Below, one piece after another: positions 31,770-42,429 of a DNA stretch of 64,000 nucleotides. Both the position numbers and the translations under genes were made by a program. The stretch comes from Liopterus haemorrhoidalis (lineage: Eukaryota > Arthropoda > Insecta > Coleoptera > Dytiscidae), in assembly GCA_963971575.1 (NCBI GenBank), contig OZ020622.1:10144279-10208278 (forward strand), written 5' to 3'. The notes under the pieces were generated by a model. That model did no database searches. It saw only the letters and a list, made by a program, of their open reading frames with translations, and was not told where the DNA came from. Each line of letters starts with the position of its first letter. Positions within the stretch are counted from its first letter, which is position 1.

Positions 31770-32060
31770 TATATATACAAATCATTTCAAGCCACTTAAA
31801 AATTTGCACAGTTATTGTTTTAGTGATAATAATAATAATAAAAAAGTCAGATGCGTGCGTAGTGGGGGATTATACGTCAGTTGCATGTATAAACCTGTCA
31901 TAAAAAAAAAAAATATATATATATGTAGTCATTTCAAATTGGATGAAACTTATTATAAAAGTAATCCCAAAATTAACGCAAGATTTGAATTAAATAGAAA
32001 ACCCAGTTTTTAGTCTTTAAACTGTTATTTTTTTGTTGAATCATAAACTACATTGGATAG

Positions 32061-32298
32061 CAGTGCCGCAGTAAGGGGTGGGTGGAGGGGACGATGGTCC
32101 CTAGCGCACCAAGGAAAAGGGCGCCGACGAGCTTGACTAAGGGGCGCCACATTGCGAAGGTGAGGACCTTTTTTTTTGCTCATCACTTGGATTTTGGGAG
32201 GTGAGGACCTTTTTTTTAGCTCATCACTTACATTTATTTGCTAAGGGCGCCAAAACACAGTTTTGCCCCTAGCGCAAGTTTTCCTTACTGCGGCTCTG
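32061..32298. mobile_element. hAT MITE with perfect 8-bp TSD
   Basis: The ends CAGTGCCGCAGTAAGG and (inverse) CAGAGCCGCAGTAAGG are flanked by TTGGATAG on both sides (32053-32060; 32299-32306). The 238-bp non-coding body contains two copies of GGTGAGGACCTTTTTTTT ... GCTCATCACTT. Confidence 0.93.
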
Positions 32299-32307
32299 TT
32301 GGATAGG

Positions 32308-32660
32308 GTTATTTATGGAATAACACATCGGGCAAATGGCCTCCACGGCTTTCCTGGCACATACGCACTCTTTTGTCGAAATTTTCCATGACCATTTTGC
32401 ATAAATGTGGCTGAATTTCGTTGATGCAGCGTTTAATTTCCTCCTGTAATGCACGGGTGGTTGTGGGCTTGTTGACATAGACCTTTGACTTCAAATAACC
32501 CCATAAAAAGAAATCTAATGGTGTTAAATCACACGATCTATGGGGCCAATTCTGATCACCGAAACGAGAGAGTACACGACCAGGAAATGTCTCATGCAGT
32601 AATTGAATTGTTTCACGGGCTGTATGGCATGTGGCACCGTCTTGAAACCATTTTTACTAA
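32308..32660 (-). pseudogene. DD41D-type transposase C-terminal relic
   Basis: From about 32655 the minus strand reads QDGATCHTA, then in shifted frames a decayed catalytic segment, then KSKVYVNKPTTTRALQEEIK and RVRMCQESRGGHLPDVLFHK, the conserved end of DD41D-like transposases also seen at 31560-31664 and 37448-37600. Frame changes near 32490-32530 show it is dead. TIRs were not found. It abuts the hAT MITE at 32061-32298. Confidence 0.8.
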
Positions 32661-32825
32661 CCCTAATCTGTCAAATTGTTTTTTTTTTTCAGGGTTGCCA
32701 ACAATTTACTGCACAAATGGCGGCAAATTCAAATCTTGGGTTAATTTTGGGACAACCTTTATAATTAGAATAATAAAAACAACAATCATTATGTCGTCAG
32801 CTGACGATCATTTTTATTTAATATT

Positions 32826-33037
32826 GGTACAATTATGATATAATTGTATGCTAATGTCCCAATTCCTTGAGCGGCCTTTAGGCCGTGTAGGTCGCGGTTG
32901 CTGACTTGTGGTTTTGGGAATTAAAGAATGTGCAGAGTGTTGCGCGTGTGTCAACATAAGTTTTGAACTACTCTCTAATGTGTTGATAAACATTATTCAA
33001 TTGTGCCGACTATGGTCTTTAATTGCTGCCAACAATT
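32826..33037 (+). repeat. Foldback repeat W, copy 2 (one arm plus centre)
   Basis: Matches 13105-13298 closely: ACAATTATGATATAATTG, CCCAATTCCTTGAGCGGCC, GTCGCGGTTGCTGACTTG, GTGTTGATAAACATTATTC. The second arm is missing. Confidence 0.85.
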
Positions 33038-33059
33038 ACACAAATGAATAATGTTTCCA

Positions 33060-33475
33060 AAACAATTGAGGTAGGACTTGACGTCATAGTGCCCTGGTTA
33101 ACAGTTATAACATGGTCTTAGGGAATAGAGTCGTTAGTTAATTATTCATGGAGAGTCAGTGATTCATTGAGTCAGTCATTGAAGTAGTTAGTTATTCAGT
33201 CGATCATTTTTGTGAGCACGCTACCCGAGGACCAGCCCAGCTGTCAAGTCACCAACTCGAGATGTGAGTGCCGTCTACAGGGCTTCTCCACGTGTCCGCC
33301 TTGTGCGGATACATGGGGTGGTTCGACCGATCCTGGAGAAGCCGGGACAAGAACGGGACTGACATCAGCTACTAACAGTCAACACCAGCAGCCATTCTGA
33401 CAATTAATTGTATTGTGTTGTAAAATTATTATAATATAATAAATTTTGTAGAAAAGATGTCCGTTCTTGAATCCA
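33060..33475. repeat. Unclassified repeat, possibly a solo LTR
   Basis: The segment is more GC-rich than its surroundings and has LTR-like traits: repeated GTCAGT/AGTTAGTTATTCAGT units, a polyadenylation-like AATAAA near 33440 and a following GAATCCACCCCGTGGAAAT block. A similar block (CACCGTGGAAATTATAAT) ends the sequence near 37303-37320. No TG...CA boundary or target duplication could be fixed. The 62-codon open frame at 33212-33400 is not recognisable. Confidence 0.3.
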
Positions 33476-34961
33476 CCCCGTGGAAATATAATATGTAAAC
33501 TATTCATTATATAAATTTCAAGTGGCTTGAAATCAATTTAGCTATAATTTCATTGTCATTGTCAAAAAATCGATTAAGACAAGTGCAAAGTGTAAAGTAG
33601 AATGGTGCAACAGGGTCCTGGTCTTGTACACCATCAGCAAAAAAATCTTTTTTCTGTTGCTTACGTTCATGTAGTTTCCGCCCTAGTAGCCACATGGTAC
33701 GTACCTGTAACCGAACCCGCACCACTATGGTTTTCAGAATGAGTTTTCATCCTCTTAAGGTCGATATTTCTCAAAATTGTAATCAATAGTTTACGCCTAG
33801 TTCAGAACCATTGTCCCAATAGCAAGTAATTTATGTTAAGACAATAATCATCTTTGATTACAAGAAAATGATTTTCAATTATCAAAATTAACTTGTCTTT
33901 GATATAATTAATGTTGTTATTAATATTGACTGCCCTTTGTGACTTAGTATTCCAATTTAATTGAAATTATATTAATATTAATTTTGTCTGTTAAGATGCG
34001 GAATAATACCTATAGATAAATTACACAGATTAAATAAAATGGCAAACCAATATAAGCTCTGATTACGGAAGAAGGTTTAGGAATAGTCGACCTAAAGATC
34101 CCAAAACTATGGGGAAGTAATCATACTTTTATGCATTTCTTTACTTGACGGGCAAAGGTAGAAGCATTTTTGTGGAAAAATGTTCCCGACAATGAAAAAT
34201 AACAACATTCTCACTCAGCCCTTCTCAGTACTGAGTGTGGTGAGTTCCACGCATTCACCTATGTATATAATTCGTGTTGCATGTATAACAGATATAAAAA
34301 ATAAAAATTTTCGTTAGCAGGGAATCGAGATATTACTGTATATCTTAAAAAAGTCTAGTTCTAAAATATTTTTATCAACATTTTCTAAATTTGGTGGTGT
34401 GAAAACAGCCAGAAATAATATGAATCAGCCCACTCGAAAAATCATCGCCATTTTTCTGAATCTGACATTTCTAATAATATTGATTTTCACACTTGAATTA
34501 ATGAAAAATATTTTTTAATTTACAACATATATTTCATTCTCATCGATCTTCGAAGAAATATTTGAAAAATGAAATAAAAATAAAAATAAGAACATGGAAC
34601 AGATGGACATAGAACTATGTTGCTATAACTATTTCAAAATCTAAGATGATGATAGAAACAAATACATAAAAGAAACTTCAAAAGAGAGAACTTTTAACAA
34701 TATATCTGTATCAGCAGTATCCAAACTGTGTTCTCCAGAATCGTAGGTTTCCATCAGAATAACTTTCCAGAGAATTATCCAGGAATTCCATGGAATTAAA
34801 TATATTTCTGCGGTATATTTGGTCCAATAAGGGTACGCAATCAATGGATAAATTTCGGATAAAGTAAAAAAAGAAATTACAACGATTTTACAATGCTTGA
34901 ATAGCATAAACATCGGAATTAACACCAAAATATCTTATTCGGCATTTCAGATAAGTGGCAG
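33476..34961. other. AT-rich region, no gene recognised
   Basis: Open frames at 33507-33725 and 34641-34928 have no family pattern. No terminal repeats were found. Confidence 0.5.
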
Positions 34962-34963
34962 TA

Positions 34964-35667
34964 CGAGGGCTACCTTTTAAGTTTTTACAAAAACTAAGAA
35001 AGTAATTTTTTTTTTAACAATCTGCATTATTGCTTTTCAAAATATTCGCCTTGTAATTTATATAATATTGCTTGCGTTCAAAACAATTTTCGAAACAATT
35101 TTTCCACTCTGAAGTTAGTTTCTCAAAAACATGGTTTCTAAGGCTTCAACAGCTTCTTGAGGTGATGAAAATTGCTGTCCTCGCATTTTTTGTTTGACAT
35201 TGGGGAACAGAAAAAGGTCATTAGGGGATAAATCAGTTGAAATCGGGCAATGAGACATTAATTCGATGTTTTTCTCCTTCAAATAATCAATTGTTTGACG
35301 TGCTGAGTGTGAGCTTGCATTGTCATGATGAAGAATGATGCGACGTTTTTGGTTGTTTTTCCTGATTTTGTCGATGATTTCTGGCAAACAAATTGTTGTA
35401 TATCATTCAGCATTAACTGTTCTCCAATCCTCTAAAGGAATGGTTAACAAAAAATGCGTGGACAGCGATTTTGATCACCTCAAGAAGCTGTTGAAGCCTT
35501 CAAAAACTATGTTTTTGAGATACCAACTTCAGAGTGGAAAAAATTGGTTTGAACGCATGCAAAAGTATATAAATCTCAAAGGCGAATATTTTGAAAAGTA
35601 ATAAAACAGTTTGTTCCAAAAAAATGTTCTTTCTTAGTTTTTGTAAATAGTTAAAATGTAGCCCTCT
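34964..35667. mobile_element. Inverted mariner derivative: two C-terminal halves facing each other
   Basis: The TIR-like ends CGAGGGCTACCTTTTAA (left) and AGAGGGCTACATTTTAA (inverse of right) are flanked by TA. Each ~240-bp arm (34964-35205, 35430-35667) encodes the end of a mellifera-type mariner transposase: the left arm on the minus strand, the right arm on the plus strand (DHLKKLLKPSKTMFLRYQLQ, GKNWFERMQKYINLKGEYFE). The element therefore has two 3' ends and no 5' end. Confidence 0.8.
35115..35387 (-). pseudogene. mariner (DD34D) transposase C-terminal fragment
   Basis: Reads MPEIIDKIRKNNQKRRIILH, HDNASSHSARQTIDYLKEKN, STDLSPNDLFLFPNVKQKMR, QFSSPQEAVEALETMF. HDN contains the second catalytic Asp, and the D of SPNDLFLF lies 35 residues on, the DD34D spacing of mariner. 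The first Asp and the N-terminal HTH are absent. It is part of the inverted element 34964-35667. Confidence 0.88.
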
Positions 35668-35668
35668 T

Positions 35669-36062
35669 AAAGCACACTGAATAAAAAAATATGGTTTAAA
35701 TAAAGAATTTGATTGCGTACAGGTGTTTGTTGTTAATAAACCAACCATGAAAAAGTAATTGTTGTTTTGCTGTTCCATTCTTCACCTACATTATCGCATT
35801 GAAAAGATAATGATGAACTAGCGAAGAGGCGGAATCCCAGTATGGTATCCGCACTGACATATATATAAGTTGATTTGAATTTATAATGTTCTGACTGGTT
35901 ATAGGATTATTATATTCCTACTGCTTGATTTGACTTTGAAGCATTCTGTTTGGCTACAAAATATATCTATTCGTATATGATTCATTTAAATTTAAAACTT
36001 TTTGATTCGTTAGTAAGTAATCGAGACCTACATTTTACAAGTTCTTACATATCCGGGACAGG
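35669..36062. other. AT-rich spacer, nothing recognised
   Basis: No coding or terminal motifs were seen between two mariner derivatives. Confidence 0.5.
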
Positions 36063-36784
36063 TACAAGGGTTACCTTTTATATTTCTGGATTTAAGATCA
36101 AAAACAATTATTTATCAACAAAAGTGGCTTTACTATTTTTCAAATTATTCTCCATGAAGATCAATACACTTTTGCATGCATTTGAATCAATTTTCGAAGC
36201 ACTTTTTACACTCCGATTGAGGCAATATCCACTCCGATTTTCAAATTATGTAAGATCCAACGCGGACAAATCCTTTTGACGGCCAAATGTTCATTTAATA
36301 GTGAATGTCTGCTGGTCCCAATAATATCCAAGGATACCTCAATTTCACGATATGTCACATGACGATCTTGCAGTATCAATTCACGCACAGCATCAATGTT
36401 TTTCGGAACAACAACCGATTTTAGACGACCTTCACGAAATTCGTCCTGAAGCGAACTACGGCCACGATTGAAGTTGGCAAACCATCTATAAACAGTAGTC
36501 CTTGATGGTGCTTTATCGCCAAAAGTCCAATTAAGTTCATCGATGCACTGTTGTTAGGTTACTCCAGGTAGAAAGTTGTCAAAAATAATCGCTCGAAAAT
36601 GTTCATGATTTAATTCAATTTTTAGCCGAGATTTTTGCAAGTTACTGTAAACAACACAAATAGCGCTCGTACGTCAAAACGTTCTGAGTACATATACCGT
36701 CAAAAATCTTCACGACAGAAGCGTCAGTTGCCAGATGGCAGCACAATTTAGCTCTATCCGGAAATATAAGAGGTAACCCTCGTA
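36063..36784 (-). mobile_element. mariner deletion derivative (same clade as 3612-6250)
   Basis: The ends (TA)CAAGGGTTACCTTTTATA and (inverse) (TA)CGAGGGTTACCTCTTATA are TA-flanked. The 722-bp body keeps the N-terminal HTH coding on the minus strand (RELILQDRHVTYREIEVSLD and neighbours) joined by a deletion to the C-terminal end, much like the mariner at 3612-6250. The start codon position and frame are damaged. Confidence 0.85.
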
Positions 36785-37336
36785 AATGTTTTACAGCTTA
36801 TGATAGGAAAATGCAAACGTCTCGTCATGAGCTATTTGCACTTTGTAAAGAAGTATCTAAGTATCTTTTTGCGAAACTTCCGCAAAGTTTATATCTTAAC
36901 TTAATTACATTTTGTTTTGGTGACAGCAATAACCAGTCAAAAAGACAAATAGCTGTATCATTTCCAGTACTTAATACTTCTAAACATTTTTTTATCCTAT
37001 TTTATTAGTTTCGAAGAGAGTATGATACGAAATACCCCAGCGGATTGCGACCTGTCAAAATAATATACAATAATAAAGTTATGTTCCATACAAACCTTAT
37101 TGGATTTATATTACTGTAACGTGGTAAGTTTTGGTAACTCACTTATATTAACTTCCAATAAATTAAGAGGTTATATAGATACTGTATTAGTATTAACTAT
37201 TTTACAGTTAAACTTTCGGGTTTCAAAATGTTTGGTTATAATGTCGAATTCTAAGTTTAACCCTTAAGGGAAAACGTGACATCGAGTACAATCCTATCCA
37301 CTGCACCGTGGAAATTATAATTTAATTTATTCTTTA
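36785..37336. other. AT-rich spacer
   Basis: Nothing coding. Near 37258 the sequence TTAACCCTTAAGGG resembles a piggyBac-type end, and at 37303-37320 there is a CACCGTGGAAATTATAAT block shared with the 33060-33475 repeat. Neither can be assigned to an element. Confidence 0.4.
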
Positions 37337-38653
37337 TACATGAAGGTGTCTCAAAATAAATTTTATATTTAGTGGATCGATTAAAAAAAAAGTAAGCCGT
37401 ATATAGAAAAAATGTTTATTAATTATTAAAATACACTTTTTGGGGATTTATTTCCTAAAAATAATATCGTCTAAATGTAGACCCTCGCGTTCTCGGCACT
37501 CATTTAATCGAACAGTAAAATTACTTATGACGTATCGGCAGGTGGACTCAGGGATGGCTGCCATTTCGTGACGGATATTTTCTTTCAAATGCGCCAGTGA
37601 AGTCGGTTTATTGGCGTAAACTTTAGATTTAAGATAACCCCATAGGAAAAAGTTCATAGGGGTTAAATCTGGACTGTGTGGAGGCCAATTTATGTCACCT
37701 CTCCGGGAGATCAATTTGCCTGAGAAAATTTCACGAACACGTGGCAGAGACATATTGGACGTGTGTGAAGTTGCTCCGTCCTGTTGGAACCATGTTCTTT
37801 GGTTATAGCCAGGAAAGTTTTGCAGTTCAGGTACCAAGAAGTTGTCTAACATCTCCACATAACGCTCTGAATTCACTGTAACTGCACGCCCCCTTTCGTC
37901 TTCAAAAAAGTAAGGGCCAATAATTCCTCGCGCCGACATCGCAGCCCATACGGTCACTTTAGGCGAATGTAGAGGTTTCTGATGTTTGCGTTTCGGATTC
38001 GTTGCACTCCAGTAGCGGCAGTTCTGCTCATTTACGTGGCAATTAAGATGAAAATGAGCTTCATCCGAAAACAAAATGTTGGTAAACGTTGATAATCGCT
38101 CAATCACCTGATTTACGAAATTAAGCCTCTGACTGGCATCTTGGGGCTTTAATTCTTGCACCAATTGAATTTTGTAGGGGTGCAGTTTTAGGTCTTTGTG
38201 CATAATGCGATGTAATGATGATCTATGCACATTTAAAGCACTTGCGCGCTTCCGAATTGAAAGGTTCGGGTCGTCACGAACAGGCTGATTAACATTCTCC
38301 ACGTTTTCTACCGTTCTTGATGACCTAGGTCGCCCGGATTTTGATTTATCCAGCGTTGTACCAGTCTCTTCAAACTTTTTAACCCAATGTCGAATGAGAG
38401 GAATGCTTGGCGCATCATTTAAGTGGCGAAAACCTCGAATACTGCAGAGTTTTCTACACGCTACAGTCGCCGAATCACCGTTTTTGTAAAACTCTCGCAC
38501 GCATAACGCGTGGTCTGCTCCCGAGAAACACTCCATAGCGACTGAATTCCCAAGAGCCAGGCTACCGATTGACATAACCCCCGCGCCCCTCGGATACGTT
38601 GCGTTCACGCAGTAAGCTAAATAAATATAAAATTTCTTTTGAGACACCTTGTA
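37337..38653 (-). mobile_element. DD41D-type Tc1/mariner transposon, near full length
   Basis: The TIR runs CAAGGTGTCTCAAAAGAAAT and on for about 30 bp at the right end; the left copy has two extra bases (CATGAAGGTGTCTC). TA lies at both borders. The 1.3-kb length and single long transposase frame suggest a young copy. A truncated second copy is at 50763-51510. Confidence 0.9.
37448..38575 (-). CDS. DD41D transposase, long intact frame but third catalytic Asp is Asn
   Basis: The frame is open upstream into the TIR, but the first ATG is at 38573-38575 (a second at 38534-38536 is equally likely), giving about 375 or 362 residues. In order: HTH region with SIPLIRHWVKKFEETGT, linker SGRPRSSRT, second HTH LSIRKRASALNVHRSSLHRI, then the catalytic core. 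First Asp in FSDEAHFHL (codon 38063-38065), second in WFQQDGATSH (37778-37780). At the third position, 42 residues on, the sequence is DLTPMNFFLWGY: AAC (Asn) at 37652-37654 where relatives, including 31205-31769, have Asp. The C-terminus EREGLHLDDIIFRK is normal. Cleavage activity is therefore expected to be lost despite the open frame. Confidence 0.9.
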   Translation of the reverse strand: MSIGSLALGNSVAMECFSGADHALCVREFYKNGDSATVACRKLCSIRGFRHLNDAPSIPLIRHWVKKFEETGTTLDKSKSGRPRSSRTVENVENVNQPVRDDPNLSIRKRASALNVHRSSLHRIMHKDLKLHPYKIQLVQELKPQDASQRLNFVNQVIERLSTFTNILFSDEAHFHLNCHVNEQNCRYWSATNPKRKHQKPLHSPKVTVWAAMSARGIIGPYFFEDERGRAVTVNSERYVEMLDNFLVPELQNFPGYNQRTWFQQDGATSHTSNMSLPRVREIFSGKLISRRGDINWPPHSPDLTPMNFFLWGYLKSKVYANKPTSLAHLKENIRHEMAAIPESTCRYVISNFTVRLNECREREGLHLDDIIFRK

Positions 38654-39274
38654 TTAAACTGGTTTTATTTTGGTTTTATTTAACTTAACAAAAAAATATT
38701 CAAGTTGTAAAGTGGAGAAAGTTATTTGCTTAGATGTTTGATTACAGTTCCACCCTAATACTACTTTTAAATCTAAAAGGGGATGTTAAAAACCTAACCT
38801 AAATATCTGCTTTCCTTAAGTAAATTTTGCAATTTAAAAAATAACTTGAAAGGACAAATTAAATTAAATGAATTTTTGACTACGTAATATGAATTTTAAA
38901 ATTGTTGTGAAACTTGGAAGGCTACCTTGGATATTATACAGTGATTTCAGATTTTTGTCAACATGTATAAGCGTAACACTTGCTGAGTTTTCGCAAACTG
39001 CTGAAAAATTATTTTGCAGTCTGTTCTGTTCTCAGCGATTGCTCATATTGGCAATCGATCTCATAATCCTACACTTTCAAAGCAATTGAGGTGATATCTA
39101 CGCTGTTGCAACCATCAATATTCATGGTGAATTGATTTTCGGCCATAGCGTTTTAACATGTAAAATAATAAATATGATATTTCCTGCTTCCCAAATTATT
39201 TTAAAGAAAAAGTGCAAGAGATAAAATTTATTTAGAATTTAAAACTACATGTTAAGTAAGTAATCTTTCTTCCA
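38654..39274. other. AT-rich region, nothing recognised
   Basis: The 66-codon frame at 38889-39089 has no family pattern. Confidence 0.5.
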
Positions 39275-39510
39275 ACAACTTCCGAGGGAAACATTGATGC
39301 TGTGCGTGAACTGATAGTGTAAGATCGTCTTGTGACTTATCGTGAGATTGAGGTATCATTGGGCATTAGTGGGACCGGCAGACATTCACTATTGCATGAA
39401 CATTTGGCTTTCAAAAAGATTTGTTCGCGTTGGATTCTACATAATTTGACAATCGGAGTGGAATGCCTCAATTCGGAGTGAAAGAAGTGCTTCGAAAATT
39501 GATTCAAATG
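39275..39510 (+). pseudogene. mariner transposase HTH fragment, plus orientation
   Basis: Reads EGNIDAVRELIV, stop, DRLVTYREIEVSLGISGTGR, HSLLHEHLAFKKICSRWILH, NLTIGVECLNSE, matching the clade of 3612-6250. The join HNLT..GVECLNSE reproduces the internal deletion of the 36063-36784 copy. It is followed at once by a minus-strand mariner piece, so the two form a mosaic in opposite orientations. Confidence 0.82.
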
Positions 39511-39568
39511 CATGTACATACGTGAATTTGAATACACTTTGTATTGCATGCATTTGAATGCGATCATT

Positions 39569-40228
39569 TCAAGCGATCATTTTCTTGGAAGTACTCCGTG
39601 AACAAACTACATTTGTGGTTTTTGGTTCATTTTGGAAGGCCCAAACAGTGGATTGTTGCTTAGTTTCCGGTTCATTTGAATAAATCCAAGTTTCGTTATC
39701 TGTAACGCTGTTGTATACGGATTTTGCAACTTCGGTCAAATTATGCGGAATCCACCGGGAACAGATCTTTTTCGCAGCTAAATGTTCATGCAAAATCGAA
39801 TGTATTGCAGTCTGCGATATGCCAGAGGATGCCTCTATCTCACGGTAAGTCACATGTCGACCTTCTTCAATCATTTTGCGCACAGCATCGATATTTTTTG
39901 AATCACTACCGATTTTTATCGACCTTCACGAGATTCATCACTGACGGATGTACGACCACGACTAAATTCTGCAAATCAATTGTAAACAGTCTTTTCTGAT
40001 GGTGCTTCATTATTAAAAGTTGAACGAAGCGAATCTATGCATTGTTGCTGAGTTAGGCCTTTACTAAAATCGTAAAAAATCATCCAACGAAAACTTTCAG
40101 GAGTAATATCAATTTTATCACAAACATTTTTAAACGCTCACTGTCAACAAACTACTCGGTCAATTTATAAGCTACCACTGATTGCCACCTAGTGGTTGTT
40201 TGTAGAAACATAATAGGTAACCCTCGTA
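39569..40228 (-). pseudogene. mariner transposase N-terminal and part of catalytic domain
   Basis: The right border is a TIR (GGTAACCCTCG before TA at 40227-40228). The minus strand codes RGLTQQQ-like then MRKMIEEGRHVTYREIEASS, GISQTAIHSILHEHLAAKKI, CSRWIPHNLTEVAKSVYNSV, TDNETWIYSNEPETKQQSTV and WAFQNEPKTTNVVCSRSTSK. NETWIY is the region of the first catalytic Asp (D-E-T/S-W in relatives); here the Asp of TD-N-ETW is retained two residues earlier but the DE pair reads DN. Several stops and frame changes lie before residue 100. The left TIR is missing. Confidence 0.85.
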
Positions 40229-40683
40229 CATAAAGTACCTCGAAACCTTTGACAATAAATGAAGAAAAGTGAAGGAATTGTGTGAGTCAGTCCAAAAGAA
40301 AATCCTCTGGAGACGAGTTTTGTTTTCAAAAGACTCAAAATAACTAAATAAAATTTAAGCCTAAAAACCTTTAATAAATTCTATAATATTAATGAAATAG
40401 TGACATATTTGTGAAATTACAAAATTTTATCATTTATAATTTTTCATATTAAAAAAGTGTAGAAATTATTATGTTCTTTTTTGGTAGCAACACATCATCC
40501 TGGAGCTACGTCCTATAAAATATAGACCGCAGTTAAACCTCGTCATTTGAGGGGATAATGTTTTTAGCGCTAATCTGACATACAATCCATCTAAACATTA
40601 ATCCTAGTTTCATTTTAAAGCTTGCTTTGAAAACACTGATAGACAGTAAACCACAGAAATAAACTCATCGTATTGGTAATATA
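40229..40683. other. AT-rich spacer, nothing recognised
   Basis: No coding or repeat ends identified. Confidence 0.5.
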
Positions 40684-40691
40684 GTTACACA

Positions 40692-41611
40692 CAGGGATGG
40701 GGAGTCGGAGTCGGAGTCGGAGTCGGAGTCGGGAGTCGGAAAAAGTTATCGACTCCCGACTCTTTGATTAAATTTTTATCAAGGATGAGAACAATCCGAA
40801 AACAAAAAATAACATACACCTAGAATATTTTAAAGCACGGAAACAGGAACGACATTTTATTCTCTGTTCATGAACGAAAATGAAATTAAAAATATTCAAT
40901 ACCGGTTTTACACAGTTTCCTTCATGCTTTCCAGTTAAAAATTTAATTAACATTATTAGTATTAACAGATTAATGATGCAAGATAAAGATTTTTGTTTTT
41001 AGTCCTATCTAATTTTTCTTTTTCTGTAGACACTGTTTATTATGTTTAAACGGAACTAAACTGAATTTTTATTTTCTCAAGTTGTATCGAGTTTTTTGAT
41101 TATTTTATGTTTTATGTTGCCAGCTAAAATCTAAATCTGAAAAGAAAAATGTGACATGTTATGAAAAATAAAGTACAAAAATACAAAACAAAAATTTCTA
41201 AAACTAATATATTCGAAAATTTGTATTAAAAATGACTCGATAGTCAAGATGAAATTAAAATGACATTTTATAAAAACAGCTCACCCCAACCCAAGATATT
41301 TAATGTAAGTATAGTCTGTTTCTTTGGTTTAAGCGGAATTAGATATCGAAATCTACTAACTTTTAAGGATTGAATGAGGCTTTGTATCATTTTGTTTAAC
41401 AAAAGCCCACTTTGTTAAAAACTGAACTCATGATAACTTAAGAAAATAAAAATTCCATTTAGTTCCGCTTAAACATTTGGATTACAGTTTACAATTTACG
41501 AGAGAAAGGAGTCGGGAGTCGGAGTCGGGAGTCGGAGTCGGTCTTCAAAAATATCGACTCCGGAGTCGAGAGTCGGGAGTCGGTAATTTTTCTGTCGACT
41601 CCCCATCCCTG
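40692..41611. mobile_element. hAT MITE with GAGTCGG arrays and perfect 8-bp TSD
   Basis: The ends CAGGGATGGGGAGTCGG and (inverse) CAGGGATGGGGAGTCGAC are flanked by GTTACACA (40684-40691; 41612-41619). Runs of GGAGTCGG and GGGAGTCGG lie just inside both ends (about 40700-40765 and 41505-41605), likely subterminal transposase-binding repeats. The AT-rich centre is non-coding; the open frame at 40768-40953 has no homology pattern. Confidence 0.93.
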
Positions 41612-41758
41612 GTTACACAGTATACAAGCACTTCTAACTAACTGTATGTCCAGCGGTAATAACTACGAAGGAGTTTGTAATTCAAATATCTGAGTAGCAG
41701 CAAGACATCGGACATTTATTCACAAAAACCAGGGCAATAAAAAAAAAAAAAAAAATTG

Positions 41759-42429
41759 ATGTGAAGTGTGAATATTCACACATTTCAGGGTTTCGCAGGT
41801 ATATAATAAGTGAAGATGGCATGCTGAGTGTGTAGGACAAATTTTACTTTGTAGTAATTACGGTAAAATGAACGATATTTTTAAAATAATTTATCGTCTG
41901 TTAATCATGTAATAAGACTGGTTATTAAATTTACGCTCTTAAAAATTAAATGCAACATTTGTCAAAATATAACTAGAATTTTGACAAAATAATTTCAACA
42001 TAATAAAAATGCAAAAAAAAAACAGAAAAAATAAAATTCACTCCGTACTCAAAACCCTCCGATTCCAGCGAGTTTTAGCTTACGACACAAGTGCTCTAAC
42101 CACTACGCTATCGTACGCCTTGCATGTGGGTGTCTTACATTGGTATAACTTTTGTACTTTGTGAACCAAAAACCACAAAAAATGCGTTATTTTCCGAAAA
42201 CATAATCTGATAAAAAATTCCTGTTGTACAATTTCGGTTCACACCAATATACATTACTTAGAATTTTTTTAGATTTTTAGTTTAATCCATCTGGGCTACA
42301 GGGTGTGGGACAAAATTTTTTTTGCACAATTTTGACAAAAATCGCATCAAAATAATTTATTTTGCAAAAATATGGACGACAAAATGATGGTATAAGGGTT
42401 TTTTGGCCATACCTACAAAACCCTAAAAA
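41759..42429 (-). repeat. Repeat Y, copy D (with tRNA-like module, right part deleted)
   Basis: The left end has palindrome GTGTGAATATTCACAC and TIR CAGGGTTTCGCAGGTAT, and is very similar to copy B through the tRNA-like module. After GCAAAAATATGGACGAC about 230 bp of the right half are missing, including the (CAGA)n, before ATACCTACAAAACCCTAAAAA. An A run (about 41737-41754) precedes it. Confidence 0.88.
42041..42118 (-). other. tRNA-like module in repeat Y copy D
   Basis: The minus strand reads GCGTACGATAGCGTAGTGG, TTAGAGC, CTTGTGTCGTAAGC and GGGTTTTGAGTACGG. The D-arm/A-box part and the GTCGTAA loop are shared with copy B; the anticodon and T stems are weaker. Confidence 0.55.

Noticed and set aside
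37250..37330. TTAACCCTTAAGGG as the end of a second piggyBac
   Set aside because: No inverted partner or second TTAA with CCCTTAA was found, and no transposase coding nearby.
40700..41610. GAGTCGG repeats as a CRISPR-like or satellite array
   Set aside because: The repeats sit at both ends of a hAT MITE with an 8-bp duplication, are of variable short period and lack spacers.
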